Shown here: piece by piece, positions 37,744 through 46,659 of the stretch | Position numbering within the stretch: the first letter of the stretch is position 1 | Layout of the letters: each line of letters opens with the position of its first letter | NCBI RefSeq assembly: GCF_002531575.1 | Contig: NZ_NWTI01000005.1 | Span: 124,001-188,000, forward strand | Direction: 5' to 3' | DNA: 64,000 nt | Origin: Bradyrhizobium sp. Y36 | Lineage (GTDB): Bacteria; Pseudomonadota; Alphaproteobacteria; Rhizobiales; Xanthobacteraceae | Program-made: the position numbers and the translations under genes | The notes under the pieces: generated by a model | The model's database searches: none | Told to the model about the DNA's origin: nothing | Seen by the model: the letters and a program-made list of their open reading frames with translations, nothing else

Positions 37744-38937
37744 TTACCGCGTGAGCTTCTGGGCGTGCCGGTTGTCGGCGGTCGCGTCCGCCTCCGACCA
37801 GGATTGCGGCTTGACCTTGTCGCCGGCGGCGAACTTCTGGAAGCCTTCGACCACGACCTTGTCGCCGGCCTTCAGGCCTTCGGTGACGAACCAGAGTCCG
37901 TCCTGCACCGAGCCGGTGCGCACCGCCTGCACCGCGATATGGTTGTCGTCCTTGACGACGAACACTTCGCTGCCGCCGCCGCCATTGCGTTGGATCGCCT
38001 GCTGCGGCACCGCGATCGCATCGGAATCGAGGCCCTGGTCGATGCGGACGCGGACATACATCCCCGGCAACAGCTCGCGCTTGGGGTTGGGGAACTCGCC
38101 GCGCAACGTCACCTGCCCGGTGTGGGCGTCGACCTTGGCGTCGGAGAACAGCAGCTTGCCGTCGAGCGAGTAGAGCGTGTTGTCGTCGAGCACCAGATGC
38201 ACCTTGGCGGCATCGGAGGCGATGCGCTCGAGGTCGCCGGTCTCGAAGGCGCGGCGCAGCTGGTTGAGCTCGTTCACCGACTGGGTGAAGTCGGCATAGA
38301 TCGGGTCGAGCTGCTGGATGGTGGCCAGATTGGTCTCGTTCTGCACCGCGAGCGCGCCCTCGCTGACCAGGGCCGCACCGACCACGCCGTCGATCGGCGC
38401 GCGCACGGTGGCATAATCGAGATTGAGCTTTGCCCGCGCGAGCTCGGCCTTGCGGCCCTCGACCTCGGCATGGGCCTGGCGCTCGCCTGCCACCGCCTTC
38501 TCGTTCTCGGCCTCGGGCGCGGCGCGCTGGCTGGTCAGCGTGGCGATACGGTGGGCCTGCTGCTTCGCCTGCATCAAGGCAGCCTCCGCCTTGGCGAGCG
38601 CAGCCTCGTTGGCCATCACCTCGACCTCGAACGGACGCGGATCGATACGATAGAGCGGATCGCCGGCCTTCACCTCGCTGCCCTGGCGGAACAGGCGCTC
38701 GACCACGATGCCGGAGACGCGCGGCCGGACATCGGAGACGCGCGTCGGCGCGATGCGGCCGGGCAGCTCGCGCACCACGGCGCGGGCTTGCGGCTTCACG
38801 ACGACGACGCTGACGTCAGGATAGGCCGGCGGAGCGGCGGACACGGCGGAGCTGGATTCGTCGCAAGCGCCGAGCAGCGGCGCTAGGGCCGCGAGCATCA
38901 TTGCAACGCATGCCGATCGCGCGCGAAGTCCTGACAT
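37744..38937 (-). CDS. RND efflux periplasmic adaptor (membrane fusion) lipoprotein
   Basis: 397 residues. The N-terminus ends in a lipobox (ALAPLLGAC), so it is likely lipid-anchored. HlyD-type order: beta-barrel/lipoyl halves (PRVSGIVVERLFRQGSEVKAG; VRAPIDGVVGAALVSEGALA) around an alpha-helical hairpin, then the membrane-proximal domain (GMYVRVRIDQG). It links the RND pump to an outer-membrane channel and is first in the pump operon. Confidence 0.95.
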   Translation of the reverse strand: MSGLRARSACVAMMLAALAPLLGACDESSSAVSAAPPAYPDVSVVVVKPQARAVVRELPGRIAPTRVSDVRPRVSGIVVERLFRQGSEVKAGDPLYRIDPRPFEVEVMANEAALAKAEAALMQAKQQAHRIATLTSQRAAPEAENEKAVAGERQAHAEVEGRKAELARAKLNLDYATVRAPIDGVVGAALVSEGALAVQNETNLATIQQLDPIYADFTQSVNELNQLRRAFETGDLERIASDAAKVHLVLDDNTLYSLDGKLLFSDAKVDAHTGQVTLRGEFPNPKRELLPGMYVRVRIDQGLDSDAIAVPQQAIQRNGGGGSEVFVVKDDNHIAVQAVRTGSVQDGLWFVTEGLKAGDKVVVEGFQKFAAGDKVKPQSWSEADATADNRHAQKLTR

Positions 38938-39023
38938 GAAGTGGGGTGCCCCGATGTTGTTGATACTGAACCACGCACGACGCGACGCCCGTTCTGGACC
39001 AAGACCGCGCGGCTGATGCGATC

Positions 39024-39062
39024 AAAATAGAATGGACTTGCTGCGACGCAACGCGTGTTGCG
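39024..39062 (-). promoter_or_regulatory. Candidate promoter with overlapping palindromic operator for the RND operon
   Basis: Reading leftward on the minus strand: TTGCGT (39051-39046), 16-bp spacer, TATTTT (39029-39024). The palindrome CGCAAC-GCGT-GTTGCG (39047-39062) covers the -35. Such overlap is the usual repression geometry of TetR/MarR-type efflux regulators. No regulator gene is adjacent, so the repressor would be encoded elsewhere. Confidence 0.38.
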
Positions 39063-39170
39063 GGCGGCTCATTGTCACACAGACTATCATGCTGAATTCA
39101 GGAGCTTTTTCCGGGCTCACCAGATCGTGAGTCCGGTTCCATCGCGGCGTGCTGCGACAGAAGATCGCAA

Positions 39171-40190
39171 TTACTGGGCAACCCTCATCCGATAGTGGCT
39201 GACGCCCCATTCGGTTCCATCGGCATGGCCGAACAGGCCCGATGTCGCGAGCAGGTACCAGCGCCAGCGCCGCATCCACATGGCAGCCTGTTCGCCGTGG
39301 ACCTTGCGCAAGGAGGCCTCGATCGCATCCCGGTGCGCGTCGAAATTGGCGAGCCAGTCATTGGCGGTGCGTTGATAGTGGGTGCCGCTCCAGCACCATT
39401 CCTTCTCGATCGCGAAGATGTCGTCGAATTGCCTGACGAGGTGATGGCTCGGCATCATCCCGCCCGTGAAGACGTGCTGCGCGATCCAGTCCTCGCGATC
39501 GGACCGGTCGAACAGGTGGGATCCGGTGCGATGCGTGGCGACGTGCATGAAGCAGCGCCCCTCGGGCGCGAGCCAAGACTGCAGCCGCGTCATCAGCTTG
39601 CGCCAGTTCACGATGTGCTCGAACGTCTCGACCGAGACGATGCGGTCGAACTGGCCGTCGGGTGCGAACACGTTCATGTCGGCACAGATCACGCGCAGGT
39701 TCAGCAAGCCGCGCTGCTGCGCCTGCTCCTCGACATGGGCGCGCTGCGCCTGCGAGGTCGACACCGCCGTTACCTTTGCGTGTGGAAATTGCCGCGCCAT
39801 CCACAGCGCCAGCGAGCCCCAGCCGCAGCCGAGCTCGAGGATGGTCTGGCCGTCGGCGAGGCCGGCATGCTCGACGGTCTGGCGCAGCGCCTCCTCCTCC
39901 GCCTCCTGCAAGGTGGTGACGTCGGTCTTGTAGAAGCCGCAGGAATGTTTGCGGTTGGGGCCGAGCACGTCCGCGAAGAACGCCGCGGGCATCTCGCCGC
40001 GCCCGGCCTCGGTGTCCTCGGCGATCGGCCGCAGCATCATCCGGCCCGCGAAGGCGGAATCGGCGGCCGCGTCATGGCCGGCAAGCCGCGTTGCAGTGCG
40101 GGAGCACAGGCGCTGGATCGCCGCGCGGATCACGACGTCCGGCAGCGGCACGCGTTCGGCAGTCCCGATGATCGCGGAAACGACGCTCAT
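39171..40190 (-). CDS. Cyclopropane-fatty-acyl-phospholipid synthase-type SAM methyltransferase
   Basis: 339 residues. SAM-binding motif I ILELGCGWGSLALWMA, followed by VSTSQAQ, VSVETFEHIVNW and HVFTGGMMPSHHL, the CFAS/coclaurine N-methyltransferase-like signature. The N-terminus is shorter than that of true Cfa enzymes (the first ~80 residues include RKHSCGFYKTDVTTLQEAEE), so the acceptor may be something other than phospholipid acyl chains. It lies between the RND adaptor and the MotA-like gene and is divergent from the latter. Confidence 0.88.
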   Translation of the reverse strand: MSVVSAIIGTAERVPLPDVVIRAAIQRLCSRTATRLAGHDAAADSAFAGRMMLRPIAEDTEAGRGEMPAAFFADVLGPNRKHSCGFYKTDVTTLQEAEEEALRQTVEHAGLADGQTILELGCGWGSLALWMARQFPHAKVTAVSTSQAQRAHVEEQAQQRGLLNLRVICADMNVFAPDGQFDRIVSVETFEHIVNWRKLMTRLQSWLAPEGRCFMHVATHRTGSHLFDRSDREDWIAQHVFTGGMMPSHHLVRQFDDIFAIEKEWCWSGTHYQRTANDWLANFDAHRDAIEASLRKVHGEQAAMWMRRWRWYLLATSGLFGHADGTEWGVSHYRMRVAQ

Positions 40191-40385
40191 GCGCCCCCTG
40201 AATGGCGAACTTCTGCAGATACCTGTCTATCAAAGCGCCGCTTCCGGTCCGGGTTCCCGGAGCCCACCCCGAAATCGGCGTATCCGGCGCTTTTTTTGGG
40301 CCGGCGCTGTGCCATAGTGCGCACCGCAAGCAAGCTTTTGTGGATGATACCGGCCATGCCGTCAGGCACTTCTCCCCGCTCCACC

Positions 40386-41375
40386 ATGGATATCGAGTAC
40401 ACCAAACTGTCCTCGCCCAGCGTCTTCCTGGTGCGGATGCTGGTCTTCCTGGTGCTGTGCACGCTGGTGGGCGTGGTGCTCTACAAGCAGATCATCCAGG
40501 CCTTCTTCGCCAATCCCGGGCTCAACGCCCTGATCGGCGGCGTGCTGTTCATCGGCATCATCTTGGCCTTCCGGCAGGTGATCCGGCTCTACCCCGAGGT
40601 CTCCTGGGTGAACAATTTCCGCATCGCCGATCCCGGCCTCGCCCCGGCCCGCCACCCCAAGCTGCTGGCGCCGATGGCGGCCATCCTCGGCGGCGAGCGC
40701 TCCGGGCGGATGTCGATCACTCAGACCACCATGCGGCACCTGCTCGATTCGATCGCGACGCGTCTCGACGAGGCCCGCGACATCTCGCGCTACATGACCG
40801 GCCTGCTGGTCTTCCTCGGCCTGCTCGGCACCTTCTGGGGCCTGATCGAGACGGTCGGCTCGGTCGGCAAGGTGATCGACGGGCTCAAGGTCGGCGGCGA
40901 TTCCGGGGCCCTGTTCGACACGCTGAAAGAGGGCCTCGCCGCCCCGCTCGGCGGCATGGGCATCTCGTTCTCGAGCTCCCTGTTCGGCCTCGCCGGCTCG
41001 CTGATCCTCGGCTTCCTCGACCTGCAATCGAGCCAGGCGCAGAACCGCTTCTACACCGACCTCGAAGACTGGCTCGCCACCACCGTGCGCGAATATGGCA
41101 GCGGCGAAGTCGCGGTCGCTTCCGGCGGCGGCGGGGTCGCCAGCGGCGAGCTGCAGGCCGCGGTCGAACGGCTGCGCTCGGTGCTCGAGGAAGGCAGCGC
41201 CAGCCGCGGCACCACGGCCGCGATGGCGAGCCTTGCCGAAGCCATCCAGGCGCTGGTCTCGCACATGCGCACCGAGCAGCAGATGATCCGGGAATGGGCC
41301 GACGGCCAGGGCGAGCAGAACCGCGAGATCCGGCGCCTGCTGGAGCGCCTCGCGCGCCAGCCGGAAAAGAGCTAG
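40386..41375 (+). CDS. MotA/TolQ/ExbB-like proton channel subunit (non-flagellar)
   Basis: About 329 residues. Membrane segments near residues 15-33 and 43-62, then two more (TGLLVFLGLLGTFWGLIETV and GMGISFSSSLFGLAGSLILGFL) that carry the MotA/TolQ/ExbB channel pattern. A soluble C-terminal tail follows with a helical stretch (QMIREWADGQGEQNREIRRL). ATG 40386 (MDIEYTKL) is favoured; ATGs at 40356 and 40344 are in frame and none has a strong ribosome-binding site. Together with the OmpA/MotB-like gene 145 bp downstream it forms a stator-like pair. No flagellar, Tol or Ton genes are near, so its purpose is unknown. Confidence 0.85.
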   Translation: MDIEYTKLSSPSVFLVRMLVFLVLCTLVGVVLYKQIIQAFFANPGLNALIGGVLFIGIILAFRQVIRLYPEVSWVNNFRIADPGLAPARHPKLLAPMAAILGGERSGRMSITQTTMRHLLDSIATRLDEARDISRYMTGLLVFLGLLGTFWGLIETVGSVGKVIDGLKVGGDSGALFDTLKEGLAAPLGGMGISFSSSLFGLAGSLILGFLDLQSSQAQNRFYTDLEDWLATTVREYGSGEVAVASGGGGVASGELQAAVERLRSVLEEGSASRGTTAAMASLAEAIQALVSHMRTEQQMIREWADGQGEQNREIRRLLERLARQPEKS

Positions 41376-41383
41376 CGGCTCGC

Positions 41384-41498
41384 GTGCCCCGGACGCTGCG
41401 CAGCACGAAGTGATGCGCTGCAGAGCCGGGGCCCAGGGAACGAGATATGGGTCCCGGCTCTGCGAAGCAGCGTTGCACGCTGCATCGCGTCCGGGACA
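41384..41498. repeat. Palindromic repeat, family D copy 2
   Basis: Outer arms GTGCCCCGGACGC / GCGTCCGGGACAC; inner arms AGAGCCGGGGCCCA / TGGGTCCCGGCTCT. It occupies nearly all of the junction between the MotA-like and MotB-like genes. Confidence 0.9.
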
Positions 41499-41519
41499 CG
41501 AAAGTGGAGACGGACAACA

Positions 41520-42548
41520 ATGGCACTGGCGCGCGGCCGCCGCGGCGACACCTCCTTCAACTACTGGCCCGGCTTCGTCGACGCGCTGTCGACGCTGGTG
41601 CTGTCGATCGTGTTCCTGCTGTCGGTGTTCCTGGTGGTGCAGTTCTTCCTGTCGCAGGAGGTCACCGGCAAGGACAAGGCGCTGGAACAGCTCAACGCCA
41701 AGATCGCCCAGCTCAACGAGCTGCTGTCGCTGGAGAAGCTCGGCAAGCTCACGCTCGACGACCAGGTCTCGCAGCTGAAGGCTGGCCTCGCCTCGGCCGA
41801 GACCGAGCGCGACCGCATCAAGGGCCTCTATGACGGCTTGGCTGCCGCCGGCAACGACGCGCAGGGCAAGACCTCCGAGCTCGGCAAGGCATTGGATTCG
41901 GAGAAGGCGGTCTCGGCGCGGGCGCTGGCGCAGATCGAGGTGCTGAACCAGCAGATCAGCGCTTTGCGCCGGCAATTGGCCGCGCTGGAAGAGGCGCTCG
42001 ATGCCTCCGAGAAGCGCGACAAGGAATCGCAGAACCGGATCGCCGATCTCGGCTCCCGCCTGAACGTGGCGCTGGCGCAGCGCGTGCAGGAATTGTCGCG
42101 CTACCGCTCGGAATTCTTCGGCCGCCTGCGCGCCATCCTCGGCAACCGGCCCGACATCCGCATCGTCGGCGACCGCTTCGTGTTTCAGTCCGAAGTGTTC
42201 TTCGACACCGGACAGGCGACGCTGCTGCCCGAGGGCCGCGCCGAGCTCGACACCCTGGCGACCGCGCTGATCGAGCTCGACAAGAAGATTCCGAACGAGA
42301 TCCCCTGGGTGCTGCGCGTCGACGGCCACACCGACGTGCGCCCGGTCAACGGTCCGAACTTCAAGTCGAATTGGGACCTGTCGGCGGCACGCTCGATCTC
42401 GGTGGTGCAATATCTGGTCTCGCTCGGCGTGCCCGCCCAGCGGCTCGTCGCAGCCGGCTTCGGCGAATTCCAGCCGCTCGATCCCGGCAACACCGAGGAA
42501 GCCTACAAGCGCAATCGGCGCATCGAGCTCAAGCTGACGGAGCGGTAG
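41520..42548 (+). CDS. MotB/OmpA-like peptidoglycan-binding partner of the proton channel
   Basis: 342 residues. One N-terminal membrane helix with an Asp just inside it (FVDALSTLVLSIVFLLSVFL, Asp21), the position used for proton conduction in MotB/TolR/ExbD. A long coiled coil follows (about 50-190; LEQLNAKIAQLNELLSLEKL), then an OmpA-type peptidoglycan-binding domain (FFDTGQATLLPEGRAEL, VDGHTDVRPV, NRRIELKL). The layout is that of a stator B subunit with an extended periplasmic coiled coil. A GNAT gene overlaps its stop codon by one base. Confidence 0.9.
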   Translation: MALARGRRGDTSFNYWPGFVDALSTLVLSIVFLLSVFLVVQFFLSQEVTGKDKALEQLNAKIAQLNELLSLEKLGKLTLDDQVSQLKAGLASAETERDRIKGLYDGLAAAGNDAQGKTSELGKALDSEKAVSARALAQIEVLNQQISALRRQLAALEEALDASEKRDKESQNRIADLGSRLNVALAQRVQELSRYRSEFFGRLRAILGNRPDIRIVGDRFVFQSEVFFDTGQATLLPEGRAELDTLATALIELDKKIPNEIPWVLRVDGHTDVRPVNGPNFKSNWDLSAARSISVVQYLVSLGVPAQRLVAAGFGEFQPLDPGNTEEAYKRNRRIELKLTER

Positions 42549-42994
42549 TGAGCGCGATTCACCTCCGCCCCTACGCGACCTCCGACGAAGCCGCCGCGAT
42601 CGACCTCTGGCATCGCACATGGCAGCAGGCCTATCCGCAGATCGACTTCGCGGCCCGGCTGGACTGGTGGCGCGAGCGCTGGCGCAAGGATCTGGTGCCG
42701 AAGGCCACGATCGTCGTGGCGGAGCAGGACGGCGCACTGACCGGCTTCGTCACCATCGACGGCGACGGCTATCTCGACCAGCTCGTGGTCGATCCCGCGC
42801 ATTGGGGCTCGGACGCGGCGCGGTTGCTCGTCGAGGAAGCCAAGCGGCTGTCGCCCTCGGGCGTCACGCTGCTCGTCAACAAGGACAATACCCGCGCCAT
42901 CCGCTTCTACGAGCGCAACGGCTTTGCCCATGCCGGCGACGATGTGAACCCGACCTCGGGCCGGCCGGTGCTGAAGATGGCGTGGCGGGCGTGA
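42548..42994 (+). CDS. GNAT-family N-acetyltransferase
   Basis: 148 residues. GTG 42548 overlaps the TAG of the stator-like gene. GNAT landmarks: HLRPYATSDEAAAIDLWHR at the start, GFVTIDGDGYLDQLVVDPAHWGS (strands 4-5 and the acetyl-CoA loop region), and NTRAIRFYERNGFAHAG at the end. The acceptor is unknown. Overlap with the MotB-like gene implies a common transcript. Confidence 0.87.
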   Translation: MSAIHLRPYATSDEAAAIDLWHRTWQQAYPQIDFAARLDWWRERWRKDLVPKATIVVAEQDGALTGFVTIDGDGYLDQLVVDPAHWGSDAARLLVEEAKRLSPSGVTLLVNKDNTRAIRFYERNGFAHAGDDVNPTSGRPVLKMAWRA

Positions 42995-43087
42995 TCTGGC
43001 GGACGTGAGGCCGGTCACGGTTGGATCCAGGAATGTCCGCTAGTCGTTGGTACGGAAGCAGCGATGACAAGCGGATGGAGACGATCG

Positions 43088-43312
43088 ATGAAGTTGCGCG
43101 ATCTGGCCGAGGGATCCTCGGTCTTTCTCGGCGTCATCGTCGCCGGATATGTGTCGACAAGCTATGTCGACCAGCGCTTCGCCTCGCGCGAGATGGCGCG
43201 CGCGCCTGCCCCGACGAGCAGCCCTACCCCATCGGCCTGTGTCGACAAGGACGGCAGCTGGAAGAACTGGCCGTGGCCGAATGTGCCCACGCTCTCGCCG
43301 AAGTGCCGGTAA
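43088..43312 (+). CDS. Small membrane-anchored or secreted hypothetical protein
   Basis: 74 residues. An N-terminal hydrophobic stretch (SSVFLGVIVAGYVSTSYVDQ) is followed by a Pro/Ser/Thr-rich segment and a short C-terminal motif with two Cys (SACVDKDGSWKNWPWPNVP). GGAG lies 7 bases before ATG 43088. It is not a family I recognise. Confidence 0.6.
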   Translation: MKLRDLAEGSSVFLGVIVAGYVSTSYVDQRFASREMARAPAPTSSPTPSACVDKDGSWKNWPWPNVPTLSPKCR

Positions 43313-43330
43313 GGAACGCTCCTTTACACA

Positions 43331-43441
43331 CCGCTGTCATCACCCGCGCAGGCGGGTGATCCAGTATTCCAGAGACAGCAGTGGTTGAACCGAGACGCCG
43401 CGGCGTACTGGATCGCCCGCCTGCGCGGGCGATGACACTGT
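43331..43441. repeat. Palindromic repeat, family B copy 4
   Basis: CGCTGTCATCACCCGC/GCGGGTGATCCAGTATTCC and GCGGCGTACTGGATCGCCCGCC/GCGGGCGATGACACT. It fills the convergent junction between the small ORF and the ABC exporter gene. Confidence 0.9.
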
Positions 43442-43485
43442 GGGTGAGGCAGCGATCGCAGCACCTCACGTCGATCGTTCAGCGC

Positions 43486-45336
43486 TCACGCGACCTCGAA
43501 CTGCAGCCTCGCCAGCCGCGCATAAAGTCCGTTCGCGGCGACGAGCTCGGCATGCCTGCCCTGCTCGACGATCTTGCCCTGGTCCATCACCAGGATGCGG
43601 TCGCAGGACAAGACGGTTGCGAGGCGATGGGCGATGACGAGCGTGGTGCGGTGGCGCATCAGCTCTTCCAGCGCGGTCTGCACCAGCGTCTCGCTTTCGG
43701 CATCGAGTGCGGAGGTGGCTTCGTCGAGCAGCAGGAGCGGCGCATCACGCAGGATGGCGCGCGCGATCGCAATACGCTGGCGCTGGCCGCCGGAGAGCGT
43801 CACGCCGCGCTCGCCGAGCGGGGTCTCGAAACCTTCGGGCAGGCGGCGGATGAACTCGGCTGCGTGCGCCAGCTCGGCGGCGCGCTCGACCTCGGCATCG
43901 GTCGCGTCGGGTCGGCCGAAGCGGATGTTCTCGCGGGCGCTCGCGGCGAACACGTTCGATTCCTGCGGCACCAGCGCGATGCGCGAGCGGAAGTCGCGGG
44001 GATCTGCGGATTTGACCGGCACGCCATCGAGCGAGATCGCGCCGCTGCGCGGGTCGTAGAAGCGCAGCAACAGATGAAAGATCGTGCTCTTGCCGGCGCC
44101 GGACGGGCCGACGATCGCGACCTTCTCGCCCGGACGCACCGTGAACGACACGGAATCGAGCACATTGACGTCGCGCCGCGCCGGATAGGCAAAGCTGACC
44201 TGATCGAAGCCGACCTCGCCGCGTGCCGGCACGGGTAACGCGCGCGCAGACGCAGGCGCCTTGATGTCGGGCTTCACATGCAGGATCTCGAACAGGCGCT
44301 CGGCTGCGCCTGATGCCGACGAGACCTCGCCCCAGACTTCGCTGAGCTGGCCGAGGCCGGCCGCGGCGAACACCGCATACAGCACGAACTGGCCAAGCCG
44401 GCCCGGCGAAATCGCGCCGGTCAGCACGTCATGCGAGCCGATCCAGAGGATCGCGACCACGCTTGCGAACACGATGAAGATGATGATGGCCGTGAGCACG
44501 GCGCGAGCCTGGGTCGAGGTGCGCGCGGCTTCATAGGCCTGCTCGACCTCGCCGCCGAAACGCTCTTCGGCGAATTGCTCGCTGGTATAGGCCTGCACGG
44601 TGCGGATCGCGCCGACCAGTTCGCCGGCATAGGCCGACGCCTCGGCCAGCGTGTCCTGCGCATTGCGCGACAGACGCCGCACCCAGCGCCCGAAGGCGAC
44701 CAGCGGCAGCACGATCAAGGGAATGGCCAGCAGCACGAAGCCCGACAGTTTGGGGCTCGTGATCACCATCATCGCCGCAGCACCAAGGAACATCATCAAA
44801 TTGCGCAGCGCGATCGACACGGAGGCGCCGACGGCCGATTTGAGCTGGGTGGTGTCGGCGGTGAGCCGCGAGATCAATTCGCCGCTGCGCGCGGAATCGA
44901 AGAAGGCGGGGGACAGCGAGAGCAGGTGAGCGAAGACGTCGCGCCTGAGGTCGGCAACGATGCGCTCGCCGATCGTCATCACGAGGTAGTAGCGCGCGGC
45001 GCTGGCGAGCGCGAGCACGCCGACCACCGCGAGCATCACCGAGAAGTAGCTGTTGATCAGCTCGATGCCCTCGGGCGTCAGGCCGAAATCGATCATCCGG
45101 CGCACCGCGACGGGCACCAGCAGGGTGGTCAGGGCCGCGACCGTGAGCGCGACGAAGGCGAGCGCCGCCCGGCCGCGATAGCGGCTGACATAAGGCGCCA
45201 GCGCGAGCAGCGGCCGCAGCTTGGCGCGGCCCTTGGCCGGCTCTTCGATCAGCTCGGCTTCGATCGAGGGGGGGTCCGCGGCATTCATTCCGGGCTGATC
45301 GACATACTGGTCATCAAGCCGTTCCACTGCGCTCAT
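43486..45336 (-). CDS. ABC exporter, fused membrane and ATPase domains (MsbA/LmrA type)
   Basis: About 616 residues. A six-helix ABC transmembrane domain (about 60-340) is followed by the ATPase: Walker A GPSGAGKST, signature LSGGQRQR, Walker B LLLLDEATSALD, and the switch in VIAHRL. Half-transporter that should work as a homodimer to export lipids, drugs or peptides. The start is uncertain between ATG 45336, ATG 45288 and a longer frame to 45369; none has a strong ribosome-binding site. It diverges from rpmE. Confidence 0.94.
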   Translation of the reverse strand: MSAVERLDDQYVDQPGMNAADPPSIEAELIEEPAKGRAKLRPLLALAPYVSRYRGRAALAFVALTVAALTTLLVPVAVRRMIDFGLTPEGIELINSYFSVMLAVVGVLALASAARYYLVMTIGERIVADLRRDVFAHLLSLSPAFFDSARSGELISRLTADTTQLKSAVGASVSIALRNLMMFLGAAAMMVITSPKLSGFVLLAIPLIVLPLVAFGRWVRRLSRNAQDTLAEASAYAGELVGAIRTVQAYTSEQFAEERFGGEVEQAYEAARTSTQARAVLTAIIIFIVFASVVAILWIGSHDVLTGAISPGRLGQFVLYAVFAAAGLGQLSEVWGEVSSASGAAERLFEILHVKPDIKAPASARALPVPARGEVGFDQVSFAYPARRDVNVLDSVSFTVRPGEKVAIVGPSGAGKSTIFHLLLRFYDPRSGAISLDGVPVKSADPRDFRSRIALVPQESNVFAASARENIRFGRPDATDAEVERAAELAHAAEFIRRLPEGFETPLGERGVTLSGGQRQRIAIARAILRDAPLLLLDEATSALDAESETLVQTALEELMRHRTTLVIAHRLATVLSCDRILVMDQGKIVEQGRHAELVAANGLYARLARLQFEVA

Positions 45337-45444
45337 GAGATCTGGCCCATTGCATCCGTTTGCTCCCAATAGGCCGGTGCAAGGGTAGTGGCAAATCCGG
45401 GATGTCCCTTAGGGGCAAACCCGGCTCACCCGCGCAAGCCCGGC

Positions 45445-45473
45445 TTGTTTTGCCTGATAGCGTGAGGTATAGA
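45445..45473 (+). promoter_or_regulatory. sigma70-type promoter of rpmE
   Basis: TTGTTT (45445-45450), 17-bp spacer, TATAGA (45468-45473), placing the transcript start near 45480 and leaving a 5' leader of about 50 nt that contains the GC-rich near-palindrome GGCGCCGGGCGCC. The spacing and -10 are good. Confidence 0.6.
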
Positions 45474-45532
45474 GCCGCCAAATCCGTCATTCGCTAGCCA
45501 CAGAACAGGCGCCGGGCGCCGAGGAATTTGCC

Positions 45533-45760
45533 ATGAAAGCCGAAATTCATCCGGATTATCATACGATTAAGGTCGTGATGACCGACGGAACCGAGTACCT
45601 GACCCGCTCCACCTGGGGCAAGGAAGGCGACACGCTGAACCTCGACATCGACCCGAAGTCGCACCCGGCCTGGACCGGCGGCTCCCAGCAGCTGATGGAT
45701 CGCGGCGGCCGCGTCTCGCGCTTCCAGAAGAAGTTTTCGGGCTTCCTCAAAAAGGATTGA
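45533..45760 (+). CDS. rpmE: 50S ribosomal protein L31
   Basis: 75 residues. L31 of the zinc-free alphaproteobacterial form: [20 protein letters not shown], with no cysteine in the whole protein, so the Zn-ribbon is lost. AGGA lies 8 bases before the ATG. The gene has its own promoter and terminator, so it is monocistronic. Confidence 0.97.
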   Translation: MKAEIHPDYHTIKVVMTDGTEYLTRSTWGKEGDTLNLDIDPKSHPAWTGGSQQLMDRGGRVSRFQKKFSGFLKKD

Positions 45761-45783
45761 TCCGGCCAACGAGGCTGGAGACG

Positions 45784-45821
45784 AAAAACGCCCCTGGAAA
45801 GCCGGGGGCGTTTTTGTTTTT
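45784..45821. terminator. Rho-independent terminator after rpmE
   Basis: AAAAACGCCCC-tggaaagcc-GGGGGCGTTTTTG: a GC-rich stem of about 7 bp with A-tract and T-tract flanks, 24 bp after the rpmE stop. Because of the A-tract it may also stop leftward transcripts. Confidence 0.9.
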
Positions 45822-45856
45822 GGGGCGGTCGCCAAGGCCGAGGTCTCGTAGATTTT

Positions 45857-45946
45857 GTAGGGTGGGCAAAGCGAAGCGTGCCCACGTATCTTTCGCGACT
45901 GAGAGAGGTCGTGGGCACGGCGCAAGAGCGCCTTTGCCCACCCTAC
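45857..45946. repeat. Palindromic repeat, family A copy 3
   Basis: 90-bp palindrome with ends GTAGGGTGGGCAAAG and CTTTGCCCACCCTAC, between the rpmE terminator and the convergent DUF1465 gene. Confidence 0.9.
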
Positions 45947-45975
45947 GGCACCTTTGACTACGGCACCGGTGAAAC

Positions 45976-46485
45976 TTACCGCTCGAACGCGGCCTTCAGC
46001 GCGTTGAGGTGCGGCACCAGCGGATTGCCGATCGCGATGTGCTCGGCCGGCGGGGTGTGGATGGTGGTGTCGAGACGGCGGACGCGGGTCTGCAGGCTCA
46101 TCGAGCGATGGATCAGCTCCTGGAGCTGCAAAGGCAGCTTCTCGATGGTGTCGGCGGGGCCGGGATCGGCGGCGCTGAGCTTGACCTTGGTCTTCTCGCG
46201 ATTGGCCTGGACCAGCGTCATCTCGCCTTCCTTTACCGCACGGTGCAGCAGCAGCCACGAGGCGAGCTGCATCAGGCGGGTGGTGAGACGCATGCTCTCG
46301 GTCGCGTAGGTGAGGCTGACGGCACGGTCGAGCGCCTTGGCCTCGGTGCGGCCGGCGCCGTCGAGATAGGCCGCAGTCTCTTCGACGAGGTCCATGCCCT
46401 CACGGAACAGGACGCCGAACGCCGCAGAATTGGTGAACCGCTCGCTGAGTTGAACGAGAGCGCCGTCGGCCTGCAAACGTTCCAT
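45976..46485 (-). CDS. rcdA: DUF1465 protein, RcdA-type (regulator of CtrA degradation) homologue
   Basis: 169 residues, all-helical. FTNSAAFGVLFREGMDLVEE, AVSLTYATESMRLTTRLMQL and a WLLLHRAVKEGE segment match the DUF1465 family. Caulobacter RcdA, a ClpXP adaptor component in cell-cycle-dependent CtrA degradation, belongs to this family. The symbol is by homology only. Upstream on the same strand lie a candidate sRNA and the DUF1192 gene. Confidence 0.75.
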   Translation of the reverse strand: MERLQADGALVQLSERFTNSAAFGVLFREGMDLVEETAAYLDGAGRTEAKALDRAVSLTYATESMRLTTRLMQLASWLLLHRAVKEGEMTLVQANREKTKVKLSAADPGPADTIEKLPLQLQELIHRSMSLQTRVRRLDTTIHTPPAEHIAIGNPLVPHLNALKAAFER

Positions 46486-46659
46486 GGTTAACGCCTCTTA
46501 CGCAACTGTTTGACTGTCCGGCTTTGGCGCCGGCTTATGATGAACAAATCATTGCGCGGGCTGGACGCGGAGTCCAGTGACAAGCGCGGATATGGTTTCC
46601 GCGGGTCATTCCTCGGAATGCAACTCGGGAAGAGACGCACAAAAGCGGGGAGCGGACGC

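Noticed and set aside
34774..38886. 1370-codon open frame antisense to the RND pump and adaptor genes
   Set aside because: Shadow of high-GC codon bias: the translation is His/Arg/Asp/Leu low-complexity with no domain, while the opposite strand encodes two complete, recognisable proteins.
40386..42994. Zorya anti-phage system
   Set aside because: A ZorAB-like stator pair is present, but no ZorC, ZorD helicase or ZorE nuclease gene adjoins; the next gene is a GNAT enzyme.
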